From NCBI GenBank assembly GCA_900088475.1, contig FLMG01000941.1:105801-128418 (forward strand): a stretch of 22,618 bases of DNA, read 5' to 3'. The position numbers and the translations under genes are program-made. Source of the stretch: Hyphochytrium catenoides. Taxonomy: Eukaryota > Sar > Hyphochytriomycetes > Hyphochytriales > Hyphochytriaceae. The notes under the pieces are model-generated. The model did not search any database and was not told the origin of the DNA. It worked only from the letters and a program-made list of their open reading frames with translations. Shown here in pieces: positions 1 through 9,848 of this stretch; position 1 is the first letter of the stretch; each line of letters opens with the position of its first letter.

Positions 1-144
1 AGAGAAAGAGAAGGTGAGAGAGGAAGAAGGCCAGAAGCTGATTAGTTACTCGTTCAAACCCAGGATCATGCAAAACCCACACAATTATTTCGTCGTACAA
101 GAATACCGCAAACCCACATACTTTACAGACCAACAATCGTGTTA

Positions 145-1236
145 TTAGTTATACAATAAATCCTCAAGATTCTTCGTCTGTCGAATGTTTGGCAGATCTA
201 TAGGGATCTTCGTGGCTCTGTCTACGCCTGAAGCCCAGTCTTTCAACACTGTCTGAGAGAGCAGCTCCGCCATTGTGCAAATAGCCTCGTAACTCCCATC
301 CACAGGCCCCGCTCGCTCATCACCAAGAGGGATAGGCAGGGGAGACTTAGGGAGAAAGCCCTCAGCCAAGATGGCAGTCGTGGGGATACGAGAGACGTCA
401 GCGCAGAGAAGCAAACTATAGAGGAAGTCATCGCCAAGTGGGGCGTCCTCTGGGAAGGCTGGACACCCCAACTTCCGCAGGTCGGAGAGCATAGTGTCAT
501 CGCTTCTTTCTTCATGGAGCATTCGGCTTCTGCTGTCCGAGCTCTGTTCATTGCTGTAGAAAGCCACTGCAGCCTTACCGCGGGGAACAGGTTGTGCAAT
601 GTCTTTTGAAAAGTGTACTGCAGCAGGAATGACAAGCTGGAGGACTCTTGCGGTGGATGCTAGAAAGTCTGTCAATGCATCTGCCAAGGTGACGGCCTCA
701 TCCGACGGAAACCGGTGGTTGATGATAATGAACGAAACCTGGACAGCAGGTTAGAGATAAAAAGTCTGTCAATGCATCTGCCAAGGTAAAGGGAGGCAAA
801 ACCGCGAGAAGGAATGAAGAGAAGAGAGAAGACAAGACACCTGTGAACCGTAGTAGAAGAGCTACTGATGATCGTACATTAAGCTTCCGCTGCTTCTCTA
901 GATCTTCATATAGCTGCACAAGCTGAATAGGACAGTTTCTGATGAGCCCCAAACTTGCCATAACATCGTCAGGGACGATGGACAAGAAGTTGCTCGGTGA
1001 CTCCAAACATCTAACATTCTCCAGTACGAGAGGCACGCTGTTGATTCTATTCGCATCCACACACCCTAAAAGCGCCCCTATTGAACAAGAATGAGTGTTA
1101 TAGAGGCAATGTAAGGGGAGAGAGAGTCAGAACCTAGAACGCTTCACTTACGGAGTCCAGCGACAGCTAGGTCTGGGTAGGCAAGGACAATCGTGTCTCC
1201 GGACAGACTTGCCAATAGGTGCTCATTGTTCCCCAT
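145..1236 (-). CDS. Unknown conserved-looking protein, three exons, about 292 aa
   Basis: Exons on the minus strand are 1236-1152, 1077-878 and 738-145. The first intron has a GTAAGT donor and a TAG acceptor. It joins a start ATG exon (MGNNEHLLASL) to an exon beginning ALLGCVDANRINS. The second intron follows LEKQRKLN with a GTACG donor and ends CTGTCCAG before VSFIIINHRFPSDEA (residues 96-110). An alternative donor at 865 would add four codons and keep the frame. All three phases agree, giving 879 bases including the stop. No signal peptide or membrane span is seen. The protein alternates hydrophobic strands (IVLAYPDL, VSFIIINHRF, VLQLVIPAAVHF) with helices, suggesting an alpha/beta fold. 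I do not recognise the family. The length and a C-terminal pattern (LLLCADVSRIPTTAIL) loosely recall proteasome assembly chaperone 1, but this is weak inference. Confidence 0.7.
664..690. repeat. 27-bp direct repeat, exonic copy
   Basis: This copy is identical over 27 bases to 761-787, with a 97-base offset. On the minus strand it lies in the last exon of the first gene and encodes the residues TLADALTDF. Flanking bases are not shared beyond one mismatch and a two-base match on the left. Confidence 0.95.
761..787. repeat. 27-bp direct repeat, intronic copy
   Basis: This second copy of 664-690 lies inside the intron immediately upstream (on the minus strand) of the exon holding the first copy. 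It carries the same TTGGCAG string, so it could act as a cryptic splice acceptor. Confidence 0.95.
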
Positions 1237-2097
1237 CTTTTCGTTATGTACGGTAGACTGCAATAGGAAGCTCCTGATGCTCACAACCAGTCCCCTTAGC
1301 AACAACAGCCGGTGCAGATTAGGCCACCCAGAGTCTTAATCTCAAAAAAAGGGAGCCAACCCGAAGCTTCCTGGCAAGGTTCTGGCAAGGAGAGGACTCA
1401 CACCCAAAGTGCTGTGTGACTTGGAAGCCCGAGGTTTGATCTTATATCGTCAAACTGGTGCTCCTAACAAAAGGGCATATACACTCCACGAGCCAATGGA
1501 TTCAAAGTGTTCGCTGTGCTTCGCGTGCTGCCGTTATCTTATCCAAGTCTGATGAGATCGCCGATGGTCTGCAGCTAAAGGTCTGCAGATGGAGATTCCA
1601 GACGAGTTCTGATGATCTAATTCCACCACGACTACTCCTGGGGTGTATTTGCAAGAGTCCTGGGGGAGCAGTGGGCTGCCTTGATAACTAATAACAAGGC
1701 TCTACTGTTTGCTGCAGCAACTCTTCTGAATTCTGAAGCTTTCTAATGGCGTCAATGGCATTGTCAAATAGATATCTGCAGATTTGAGACCATTCGAGGC
1801 AGACTGCGCTATGCGGAGGATCTTGTTGGAGCCCGTGAGGGCTGGCAGAAGGAGGTTCAAGACCGGGGACATATTTGCTTCTCAAGAGGCGTGTTGTGGC
1901 TGGCCCCTTAGCCGATCTCCTGCAGGTGTGCTACATGGCGTGAACTCGTTACCAGCAGGGCTTCGTCATTAATTACTCTCTTTGCTGGGCTATTCCCCTG
2001 CGATAACTCCACTGTAACGCACTGCTGGCAGAGATTGGTTCCTTCTTAGGAATTAGTAGCCGTGCAGCAGGTTTTCGGCGGCTATCATCTGCAAAAC
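1237..2097. other. Intergenic region between divergent genes
   Basis: This is about 860 bases between the start of the minus-strand unknown gene and the first exon of the thioredoxin-like gene. Unlike most noncoding DNA here it is not simple repeat and has mixed composition. It should hold both 5' UTRs and promoters, but no clear TATA box or other motif was recognised. A short minus-strand frame at 1688-1885 is listed separately. No tRNA or other structured RNA was recognised. Confidence 0.6.
1688..1885 (-). other. Possible small exon or gene remnant (65 codons)
   Basis: This minus-strand frame ends in a stop, and its last 35 or so codons read like an amphipathic helix (LEWSQICRYLFDNAIDAIRK, then LQNSEELLQQ). 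It lies in otherwise gene-free DNA. No partner exons or family were found, so it may be a chance frame, a decayed exon or a real small gene. Confidence 0.15.
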
Positions 2098-3265
2098 ATG
2101 GTAATCCTGCTCCATTTTCGCCTGTGCTTATCGTGTGCTAACTGCTTGGCCCTGTGACAGAGAGACGGGCGGACATTATCACACATAGGTCCTTTGGAGT
2201 TCTTGAGGGTCTTCTAGCGCTTGGTCTCACTGCGGGCGTGGGAGCGGGGGCCTACTTCTTCTTTCCTGATGGAGACAAAGGACATACGACGAAGAATGCT
2301 GAGACGCGCGTACCATCTTCGATACCTCCCTTGTTCAAAGATGCCATTCTAGTCAACAGAAAGGGAGAGCAGGTCTCTGGCAATGCTATGAGTCACAAGC
2401 TTATTGCTTTGTACTTCAGTGCACACTGGTAAGGACCATTCTATGTGGAAGTCATAGTCTTTGGACCTGCGGCCATGAGTTTCCGGGCGTTGCCCTTTCA
2501 ACTTTCCGTCCAATGTTAGTCTCATCACCCCACGGTTCTTCTTTGAGCTGTATTGTCCACCATAGAGCCTGAGCTTCTCCTCCCTCTTTGTATGCTGGCA
2601 GGTGCCCACCTTGTAGAGGCTTCACGCCTCGCTTGAAGGAGTTCTATTCTCAGTTGGGAGAGGAGGGAAGAAAAGATTTTGAGATTGTCTTCGTTAGCTC
2701 GGATCACACTGGCATCGATGCACAAAGGTACCTAGATACTTTTTATCCGGGATCGTTCCCCTTGCCTCTGCTCCTTGAGTTCAATATCTGCTCCTCCATC
2801 CTGCCACGCTGATGGTTGTCTCTCTCTCGCTCCCCCTCTCTCTCTCTTCTCTGTCTGTCGCGCTCACGCACCCACTGTCCGGCTCTTGTTTCAATCTGTC
2901 ATGTTATCGACGGAGTTGTCACATATACAGCCGATCCTTTCCTTTGCTAACCGATACGTTTTCTTTTTGGCTCTTCAAATAGCTACTTTGAGCAGATGCA
3001 TGGCGACTGGCTGATGGTGCCTTTCGACTCTCCACTACATAGAGAGATACAAAGAAAGTATGGCGTCTGGGCTGGAAAAGAGAACGAAACTATGGGAACC
3101 TACGGAAAGATCAATGGCATCCCGACACTTGTGGTCATCGAGCCATCAGGGCTGCCCCTCTCCTATGATGGAAGGGATGAAGTGAATCGCTTTGGATCTC
3201 GGGCTCTGCCTCTCTGGCTTTCCTCTCTCTTGGAGAGAAGGGAGAGAAAGAGAATAGAGGCATAA
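2098..3265 (+). CDS. Membrane-anchored tryparedoxin/nucleoredoxin-like thioredoxin, about 225 aa
   Basis: Exons are 2098-2100 (ATG only), 2163-2428, 2602-2727 and 2983-3265; phases agree and total 678 bases. Residues about 13-35 form one hydrophobic segment followed by FFFPDGDK, probably an N-terminal membrane anchor. The active site [10 protein letters not shown] (residues 90-99) is split after the second base of the Trp codon by an intron. FVSSD, then [15 protein letters not shown], and the cis-proline loop GIPTLVV (from about 177) follow the tryparedoxin/nucleoredoxin order. The family reduces disulfides through the two cysteines. Substrate and compartment are unknown; the anchor suggests action at a membrane surface. 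The core is secure. The start is less so: an in-frame stop at 2139 rules out an unspliced start, and the chosen model needs a GAG acceptor at 2162. The last exon reads through to a stop 15 residues or so after the usual C-terminal LPLW-like end. Confidence 0.85.
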
Positions 3266-3757
3266 CGATAGATTAATGAGATAATACTCCCTCTTCCTAT
3301 ACTTGCAACCCGTTTGGTATCGCGCACCATCTGTGAGCTGCTCTTCTGTCTCCCTGCCATCTCTTCTTCCACTTGGTTGCTCTCTTAAGGTAGCTCTCTT
3401 TCTCCTCTTCAATTCTCTCCTATCCTTGTGACTCCCTGCTTCCTTTCTCTCTCTTAGGTAGGCCTCTTCCTTTTCTCTTCCGAATGGGTTCCATCCTCTC
3501 TCCCTTTCTCAAAATACTGCTCCGTGCCTCTAACAGTGTTTCCATCAGCACAAATTTCTGTTCGAAGTGTCTTATTTAATCAAATACTCAGATGTGTCGT
3601 ACACCGATCCCTAGCGTCCACATGCAGCCACACGCAGGTTTCCCTTACTTATGGCAGCTACTTAGCTATTTAGAGATTGAAGTGGGAAAATAGAATGAAA
3701 AGAAATAGAGATAAGAGGCAAGTGTCCGCTGTGTCTTTCTCTCTTCTGCTAGAGAAG
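3266..3757. other. Convergent intergenic region
   Basis: These bases separate the 3' end of the thioredoxin-like gene from the 3' end of the minus-strand prominin-like gene. The left two thirds are CT-rich on the plus strand. The part from about 3530 is more mixed, with short AT-rich stretches. It presumably holds both 3' UTRs. No coding exon or RNA gene was recognised. Confidence 0.6.
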
Positions 3758-6412
3758 TTATGCATCTGCATACTCCTTCTGCTTGAGCTCCATAGCTCGG
3801 CGTGCCTGGTCTGACCCCTTTCTGTAGCCCCGAAGCCTCTTCTGAAGAACGACGGCCAAGATGCAGATAGGCACCATGAAAATCGCCAGTAGATAGAAGC
3901 AGAGGGCCATAATGAGGTAAGAAGAGAGAATGGTCTCACAGATACTCTCCTTTACGACGGCATAAGGCGGTACAAGCCAAGGGCAGCTGAGCTCGCACTT
4001 CACTCTTCCTGTCTGCACAGAAAGACTAGCCAGATCTGCGGAAGACGACATTTCGCCCGCGAAGGCGACAAGATTTCCCTCATAAGTCTTTGCCTTCTGG
4101 TCCACGCTTCCCATACTGCTGTTCATGTTATTGATCAGCACCCTGATCTCAGAATATGCCTGATCGTACGCGTTGGCAACAAGGCATGGAGGACGGATCA
4201 GCTCCGGATGCTGAGGGAAATTGTTCTTAATCCAGGTCGTGGCGTTCTCATCGCCAACGCGGTCGTAGTCACCAGCTAGAGGAAAGCCATCCCAGGGCGT
4301 GAGAATAGTGGTCGTGGTGTATGCCACGAAGGAAGGATACTGAGAGGTCGCCGTCACATTGTTATTGCAATAGCTGAGGAAAGCGTCATCGGTGCTCTTC
4401 GAATAGCCAAACGTAGTGTCGTTCATGTCCGCCACGGTCCGTGCTTGGATGTGAAGAGGGTTGAAGGCCTATGTAAGGGAGAGATGAGCACGGAGAGAAG
4501 GAATGTAAGGGGCGCGGGCAAGGAGTGAGGTTGAAGAGAGAGCTGGTAAGTTTAACGGAAAGTTGACCTAGCAAAATCGGAGGGCAAACAGCTCTGAGGA
4601 CGCGAGAAGAAGGGTTGCGAGGAAGGAACGAGGACAACTATTGAAAGAAATGGATGGAGGGAAAAGAGGAGCGAGGAAGGAAGAGAGAGAGAGAGAAGGC
4701 GGCGGGATAATGTACCCGTAACTTACCGTAGTAATGGCCGTGGTCTCGAAGGTCCCTACATTGTAGGAGTTGTCGAAGTTCATCTTGTCGGAGAGACCGA
4801 AGGTGTCCAAGAGAGAGGAGCCCGTCCAGCAAGTGTTCAAGAGAGAGCCCACCTGCGGACCGACGAAAGGCGACCAGTTCTCCTCCATAACACCAAGGTA
4901 GCTGCAGCCGTCAGCCCAGATAACGGCTGTGACCAGCAGCACACTGCCTAGGATACCGGCAAGAACGATGACAAAGGTCCCTAGGATCCAAGTGATGTGC
5001 AAGAAGCCAATGAAGCAGCTCTTTCTGCTACAAGCACCTGCAAGCACGCCGATCCAACCGAGGAGAATTAGGACGAGGGCAAAGGCGAAAGGAACGATAA
5101 CTGCGGCACCAATGGCGGTGATCGTTTGCTTGTCGGACATGTAGTTGTCCCAGGCGTCGTTGAGCGAGGTGTTTCCTTCGTTGGTCACATTGACAGCCTG
5201 TTGGAAGGTAGATCTCGCCTCCTCGACAGCCAAAATGATTCTGTCTTTCTCTCTGTTAAGAGACGTATTCAGAGAGGTGACAGCGTCCGCAATGGAGCTC
5301 TGCTGCCGTCTCATATGTGTCACAGCCGTATCAAGATTGGTGCTGGTAGTTTGGCACTCTGTGCAAGGCTGGCAAAGACCCTCGCCTCCCGGCGTGCAGT
5401 TAGCAGGGAAAGGTCCAGATGTTGCCATCAGCGTTTGGAAGCTTTGGAGACCGTCAGTGATCTCACTGAAGTCACTCTGGATCCAGGTAGCATTGCTTAG
5501 CTTCCCGCCTAGAGACACAAAGGTAGATTCCAAAGAGGCGAGGATGAGCCCGATGGGGGTATCGACTCGCACATAGAATGTATGGATGTTGTCGAAGAGA
5601 AGGACGCCGCCCCCATAGACACCGCTAATCCCGTCCAAGACCTGTGCCTCCATGATCATCAGAATAATCGCTATGACAATGATGGCAATGGAGAAGATAA
5701 GGAAGAAAATCACGGGTAGAAGCTTCTCGCACTTGGAATAGCCTTCCACCTTCGGGTCTCTTCCCCAGCAAAGGTTGCAACAGCAGCGCAGGAGACAGAA
5801 CAGGATGAACCCTAAGACAGCCAGGGCCGCCAGAGCAATTCCAGGGACGCCAAAGTAAGCGACCTTCATGAGATAGTCTTGCCACCACTTTGTTTTGGCA
5901 TAGGCTCCCTCATCTATCGTATACTTTGACTCTCTGGGTTTGCCATTTTCAGGCGCCTTCCAGTAGCAGTTCTCCACTGATTCACAAAGGCCAAGCTTGC
6001 ATGGACTGTTGGCCGCGAAGATGCAAGTGCCGTTGGCATCCTTGGCAGCCATGGGATCGGAGGATGACACGCAACGAGCATGGGTAGGATCAGAGTCGTG
6101 CCGGTTCTCACACATCAGTGCCGTAATGTTAGAAAGGTCATTGCGAATAGACTCGTTGGTCCCGCCGCGGAGATTGACCAAGAAAGTCAGCGCCTTGCCA
6201 CTGAGGGCGGAAGATTGCTCAGATATGCCGCCAGTGGAAAGAGAACCCCCTGCTAAGCTGTTCAACGTCGAGGTTGAGACTCCCTTAAGCTTATATCGTG
6301 GCATCGTTGTATCAGTGGTACAGTTGTTAGGCAGATAGTCCACTTCTTCCGCCTGTGCGGAAGACATACAGAGCAGCGGCAAAGCCGCAGCTAGCCAGTA
6401 AGAGACTCTCAT
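3758..6412 (-). CDS. Prominin-like five-span membrane glycoprotein, 798 aa
   Basis: Exons are 6412-4727 (562 codons) and 4468-3758 (236 codons plus stop), joined in phase 0 across a GTAAGT...ATAG intron. Residues 1-21 are a classic signal peptide ending SSAQA. Membrane spans lie near 186-207, 231-254, 432-458, 467-499 and 746-770. A cysteine cluster (LLRCCCNLCWG, about 207-217) follows the first span. The N-terminal segment and the two loops of roughly 180 and 245 residues carry many N-glycosylation sequons (for example N30, N86, N95, N127, N307, N338, N382, N408, N414) and paired cysteines. The cytoplasmic tail is short and basic. Outside N-terminus, small cytoplasmic loops, two large outer loops and a Cys-rich first loop match prominin, a cholesterol-binding protein of membrane protrusions. 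Tweety-type channels have five spans too but usually lack a signal peptide. Family assignment is inference from topology. Confidence 0.75.
4469..4726 (-). other. Single intron of the prominin-like gene
   Basis: This 258-base intron has donor GTAAGT and acceptor ATAG on the minus strand. It is CT-rich on the coding strand, like most introns here. The frame stays open from the upstream exon for about 50 codons into it, which wrongly suggests a 614-residue protein with an unrelated tail. Splicing restores a third outer segment and the fifth membrane span. Confidence 0.85.
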
Positions 6413-6704
6413 GGCTAAGATAACAGAGCAAAGGCGGAGCTATCGTTGAGTCTCTCTCTGTCTGTTTCTGTCTCTTCTCTCGTTTCAGATGTCCGTCTCG
6501 TCTTAGGGAGACTCTGAAATGAGACCTCCAGGTACAGATATTCCGGGGGTCGTCCGGAGCTCCTTGATGGAGATTGATAGAATGGGCTGATGATAGCCTC
6601 AGAGGAGTTTGAGATCTCGAGCCTCTAGCGGTGAGCTCGCCACAGCGTGGGCGCAGAAGCCAGAGGCGAGATAAAAGACTGTGGACTGTTTTCTAGGCAA
6701 AGAA

Positions 6705-6708
<4 letters not shown>

Positions 6709-6736
<28 letters not shown>
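6709..6736. repeat. (GA)n microsatellite
   Basis: About 14 perfect GA units on the plus strand, some 300 bases upstream of the prominin-like start codon, so the coding strand of that gene reads CT. Confidence 0.95.
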
Positions 6737-6740
<4 letters not shown>

Positions 6741-7181
6741 GAATAGGCAAAGAGCGGCATCGAGGTAACCAACTCTGCTGCGGAACGGGAGCGAGAGAGT
6801 TGCCTACTAGTGGCACATCTCAATCATGCTTGTGAGTTCTTTTATACACGTTATCTATAAGCCACAACCCTCCCCGCTCTGTCCCTGTCTTTCTCTTCCT
6901 CTCTCTCTCTCTTCACGTTCTTGCTCTCTTTCCTTTTCTCGTCCACTCTTTCATGCCAATCGATGTGAACGCTTCTACTTTAACTCTCCCCTCATTATGT
7001 CTAACTCTGTCTCCTAGGCTTCTGTCTCTTCTTCAGGTCTCATTTCCCATCCCAAGCCAGAGCAGAGAGAAATGTTTGACGAGGAATCAAGCCGCTCAAT
7101 TACCTCTTTCCAAGATCTTTTCTATAACGGACAAGGAAAGAGGACCAGGGCGGGCCATCGAGTACGAGAGAAAGAAACAGG

Positions 7182-7185
<4 letters not shown>

Positions 7186-7223
<38 letters not shown>

Positions 7224-7249
7224 TAGAGATAGAGAGAGAGATAGATAGA

Positions 7250-7290
<41 letters not shown>
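7186..7290. repeat. Compound (AG)n / (GATA)n microsatellite
   Basis: A run of AG units (7186-7219) passes into interspersed GATA and GAGA units (7220-7265) and back into AG units (to 7290). It is purine-rich on the plus strand. Confidence 0.95.
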
Positions 7291-7291
<1 letters not shown>

Positions 7292-7828
7292 AAGAGAGTA
7301 GAAGAAATCCACAGAAAGGCCTGGACACAACAAGAGCGAAAAAGAGAGAGAGGGTGAAAAAGGATAGGGATAGAGGGCGATGGGAGTAGGCCATCACGAG
7401 GATCATATGTCCGTTCCACTCCCATTTCCTCTCCTCTGCTTGGCACTGCCCATCCTCGCTCTGCCACTTCACCCATCCTCTCTCTCTTTCCCTTCTCCCT
7501 CTCTTTCTCTTTCTCCCTCTCTCAATCTCGCTCATCTTCCGCTCTCGATGTCAAGCGATCACTGCCCTGGTTGCTGCTACTTAGGCGAGGTTTGTCATCC
7601 TCATCCCTCTGCTTTGCGCCTCCTCCTTTGATCAGAAGGGAGCGCTGTTGCTTCCTACCATGGTGCCCTGTCGCCTTCAACCGACGACCGCCCCGCGCCT
7701 TTCTCATCACCCTCCGATGCTCCCTCTCTCCTCCTCTCTCTCTCTTTTCTCTCTCTTTTCTCTCCTCCTCAGACTGCTCCATTCTCTTTTCTTCTTCTTC
7801 TTCATCTTCTACTTCTCTCTCTCTCTCT

Positions 7829-7831
<3 letters not shown>

Positions 7832-7880
<49 letters not shown>
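7832..7880. repeat. (TC)n microsatellite
   Basis: About 24 uninterrupted TC units on the plus strand, inside a longer pyrimidine-only stretch from about 7720 to 7900. Confidence 0.95.
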
Positions 7881-7883
<3 letters not shown>

Positions 7884-8422
7884 CTCTCTTTCTCAGCTGT
7901 CCGTCTGTCAAGATATCTCTGTAACCGCCCCTGATAGTCCAAATGTAACCACCAAAAATTGATTACTTTCAGTACCGCTAACACCTATATCCGATGCGGA
8001 ATAAAGTCCTACCCAATATGTTTTTATTAGGAATAAACAATTCCTTTCTACACGTCTTTGATTCTGAATACCGAGAGACGGTGTGTACTTTATGTAGATT
8101 TCGACATAAATATCCCTTCGATTCCGAAGAGAAGCCTGGTAGTGCTAGGGTAGGCGCAGAATCTGTATAAACTATGGCTGAGTGGCAGTAGTAATACTGA
8201 GATCGAAGAGTCATGATGAAAAGCTATCACCACCTTTACAGAAGCAGCCCTTGCCGTGTGTGTCTCTTCCACTCTGTCTCGCTCTGTCTTGTCCTCTGCT
8301 CAATCTCCACTCTTTTTTACCTCCCTCTCCATCTCTATCTTCGTTCTGCCCTACCTCTTTCGCTCTTCTTCTTTTGTCTTCTTGCCCTCTGTCTCTTGTA
8401 GTCCTGTCGTTTTCTTGCTTTT

Positions 8423-8426
<4 letters not shown>

Positions 8427-8474
<48 letters not shown>
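8427..8474. repeat. (CT)n microsatellite
   Basis: About 24 CT units on the plus strand, inside a nearly pure pyrimidine stretch from about 8330 to 8680. Confidence 0.95.
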
Positions 8475-8478
<4 letters not shown>

Positions 8479-9136
8479 TTTTCTTTTTGTTTTTTCCCTC
8501 TCTCTTTTTCTCTCTCTCTCCCTCTCTCTCTCTTTTTCTTTCTCCCCCTCTCTCTCTTCCCTTCACCGTCTGTGCCTCTTTCTCCTCTCACTCTCTCTTT
8601 CTCTTTCTCCTTCCTTTTTTCTCTCTCTTTCATTTCTTTCTCTCTCACCTTTCTGTCCTCTTCCTCTACCTTCTTTCCTAGACCCTTGGACCCTTCTCAT
8701 GTCGAGCCATCTTCCTCAAGCCATAGGGCGCTGATGATAGACGGAGGAGGCGACTGACGCCCGTTGACTGTCTCATCATCGGCTCCTGGGAAGCGCAGCC
8801 CTCGTTGAGACGAGTGGTTAGGTGAAAGAGGCTTTTCTTCTATGTCGTGCGCCGCGGGCAGCACAACGTCTCTCTCGCTCTCTCTTCCTTCTTTGCTTCC
8901 CGGACACGGTCCTTCTCTCTTCTGATACCATTGCTCCTCCTAGCGCTGGGCAGGAGGTCAGTTGGCTGCAGACTAAGGGAGACTCAGGAGAGAGAGAGCC
9001 CAGTTGAATCTGTTCGATGTCTCTTTCTCTCGCAGCACCGAGCGTCCGCAGCTTCACTTCCTAGCAGGCAACCGCCAGGAAGTTTGAGCAATAGAAACAG
9101 AAGAGGCTCGAACGGGAGAGCGAGAGAAAGAGAGCA

Positions 9137-9783
9137 ATGAGTGTGTCTATTAAGGTTTGTGTGAGATGTCGGCCGTTCACGCGAGAGGACAAGTTGGGCG
9201 TGGTCCTACGGCAGGCAGGAGACGAGAATGGAGAGATCGAGCTCATCAACTCGCAGTATAGCACCACCAGGTCTCTCTCCTTTCCAGTCTTCCTCTTTCC
9301 CTGTTACCATTTCCTTCGCCATCATCTCCCGCTCACTCTTTCTCTCTCTCTTCCCTTTTTCCTGTCACTGCCACCTGTTCTCTTTTCTCACCTTCCTCTA
9401 TGGCCAGAGCAGTCTGCTTTTCTCTTCGTCTGTCTCTTTGATCCTCTCCGTCTCCCGTCATCCTCTGGTCGGTTGCCTTCTCTTCCTCTCCTAGCCGTCA
9501 GCTTCAGCCTTTGGCCTCTTCCTACTCTTTCCTCTTCTTCAACTCACTCTCTCGTCTGCCCTCTTCTCTGACCTTAGATTTGCCTTCACCTGGGCATGGT
9601 GGAGCGCCTTTGGCTATCATCGTAAGATCAAGAGCAACCAAGATATCGCGGACTCGGTGGGTTAGCGACTTGGCCTTCTCCTTCTCTCTCTCGACCTCTC
9701 GCTTTCTTTGTCTCTTTTTGTCTCTCTTTGAGCACATGGCCCAAGCCGTCCAATTTACTGTCCCCACTTCGCTCATTCTTTGC

Positions 9784-9848
<65 letters not shown>

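Larger units (their letters stand above)
6413..9136. other. Microsatellite-rich divergent intergenic region
   Basis: The region lies between the starts of the prominin-like gene (minus) and the kinesin-like gene (plus). On the plus strand roughly 6700-7380 contains purine runs of GA and GATA, then 7420-7920 and 8260-8680 are almost pure pyrimidine. An AT-richer complex island sits at about 7920-8215. The part after 8690 is ordinary mixed sequence and probably holds the kinesin 5' UTR. Reading frames here encode only Ser-Leu or Arg-Glu runs and are not genes. No RNA gene was recognised. Confidence 0.7.

Noticed and set aside
1850-1875. T-arm-like string resembling part of a tRNA
   Set aside because: The stem does not pair properly and no acceptor, D or anticodon arm is found at the right spacing.
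4568-4726. C-terminal tail of the unspliced 614-residue prominin-like frame
   Set aside because: It is intron read-through after a GTAAGT donor. It lacks the fifth span, and the downstream exon joins in phase.
7096-8757. Long open frames on both strands encoding Ser-Leu or Arg-Glu repeats
   Set aside because: They are translations of CT and GA microsatellites, which stay open by composition. They have no domains, plausible starts or complex sequence.
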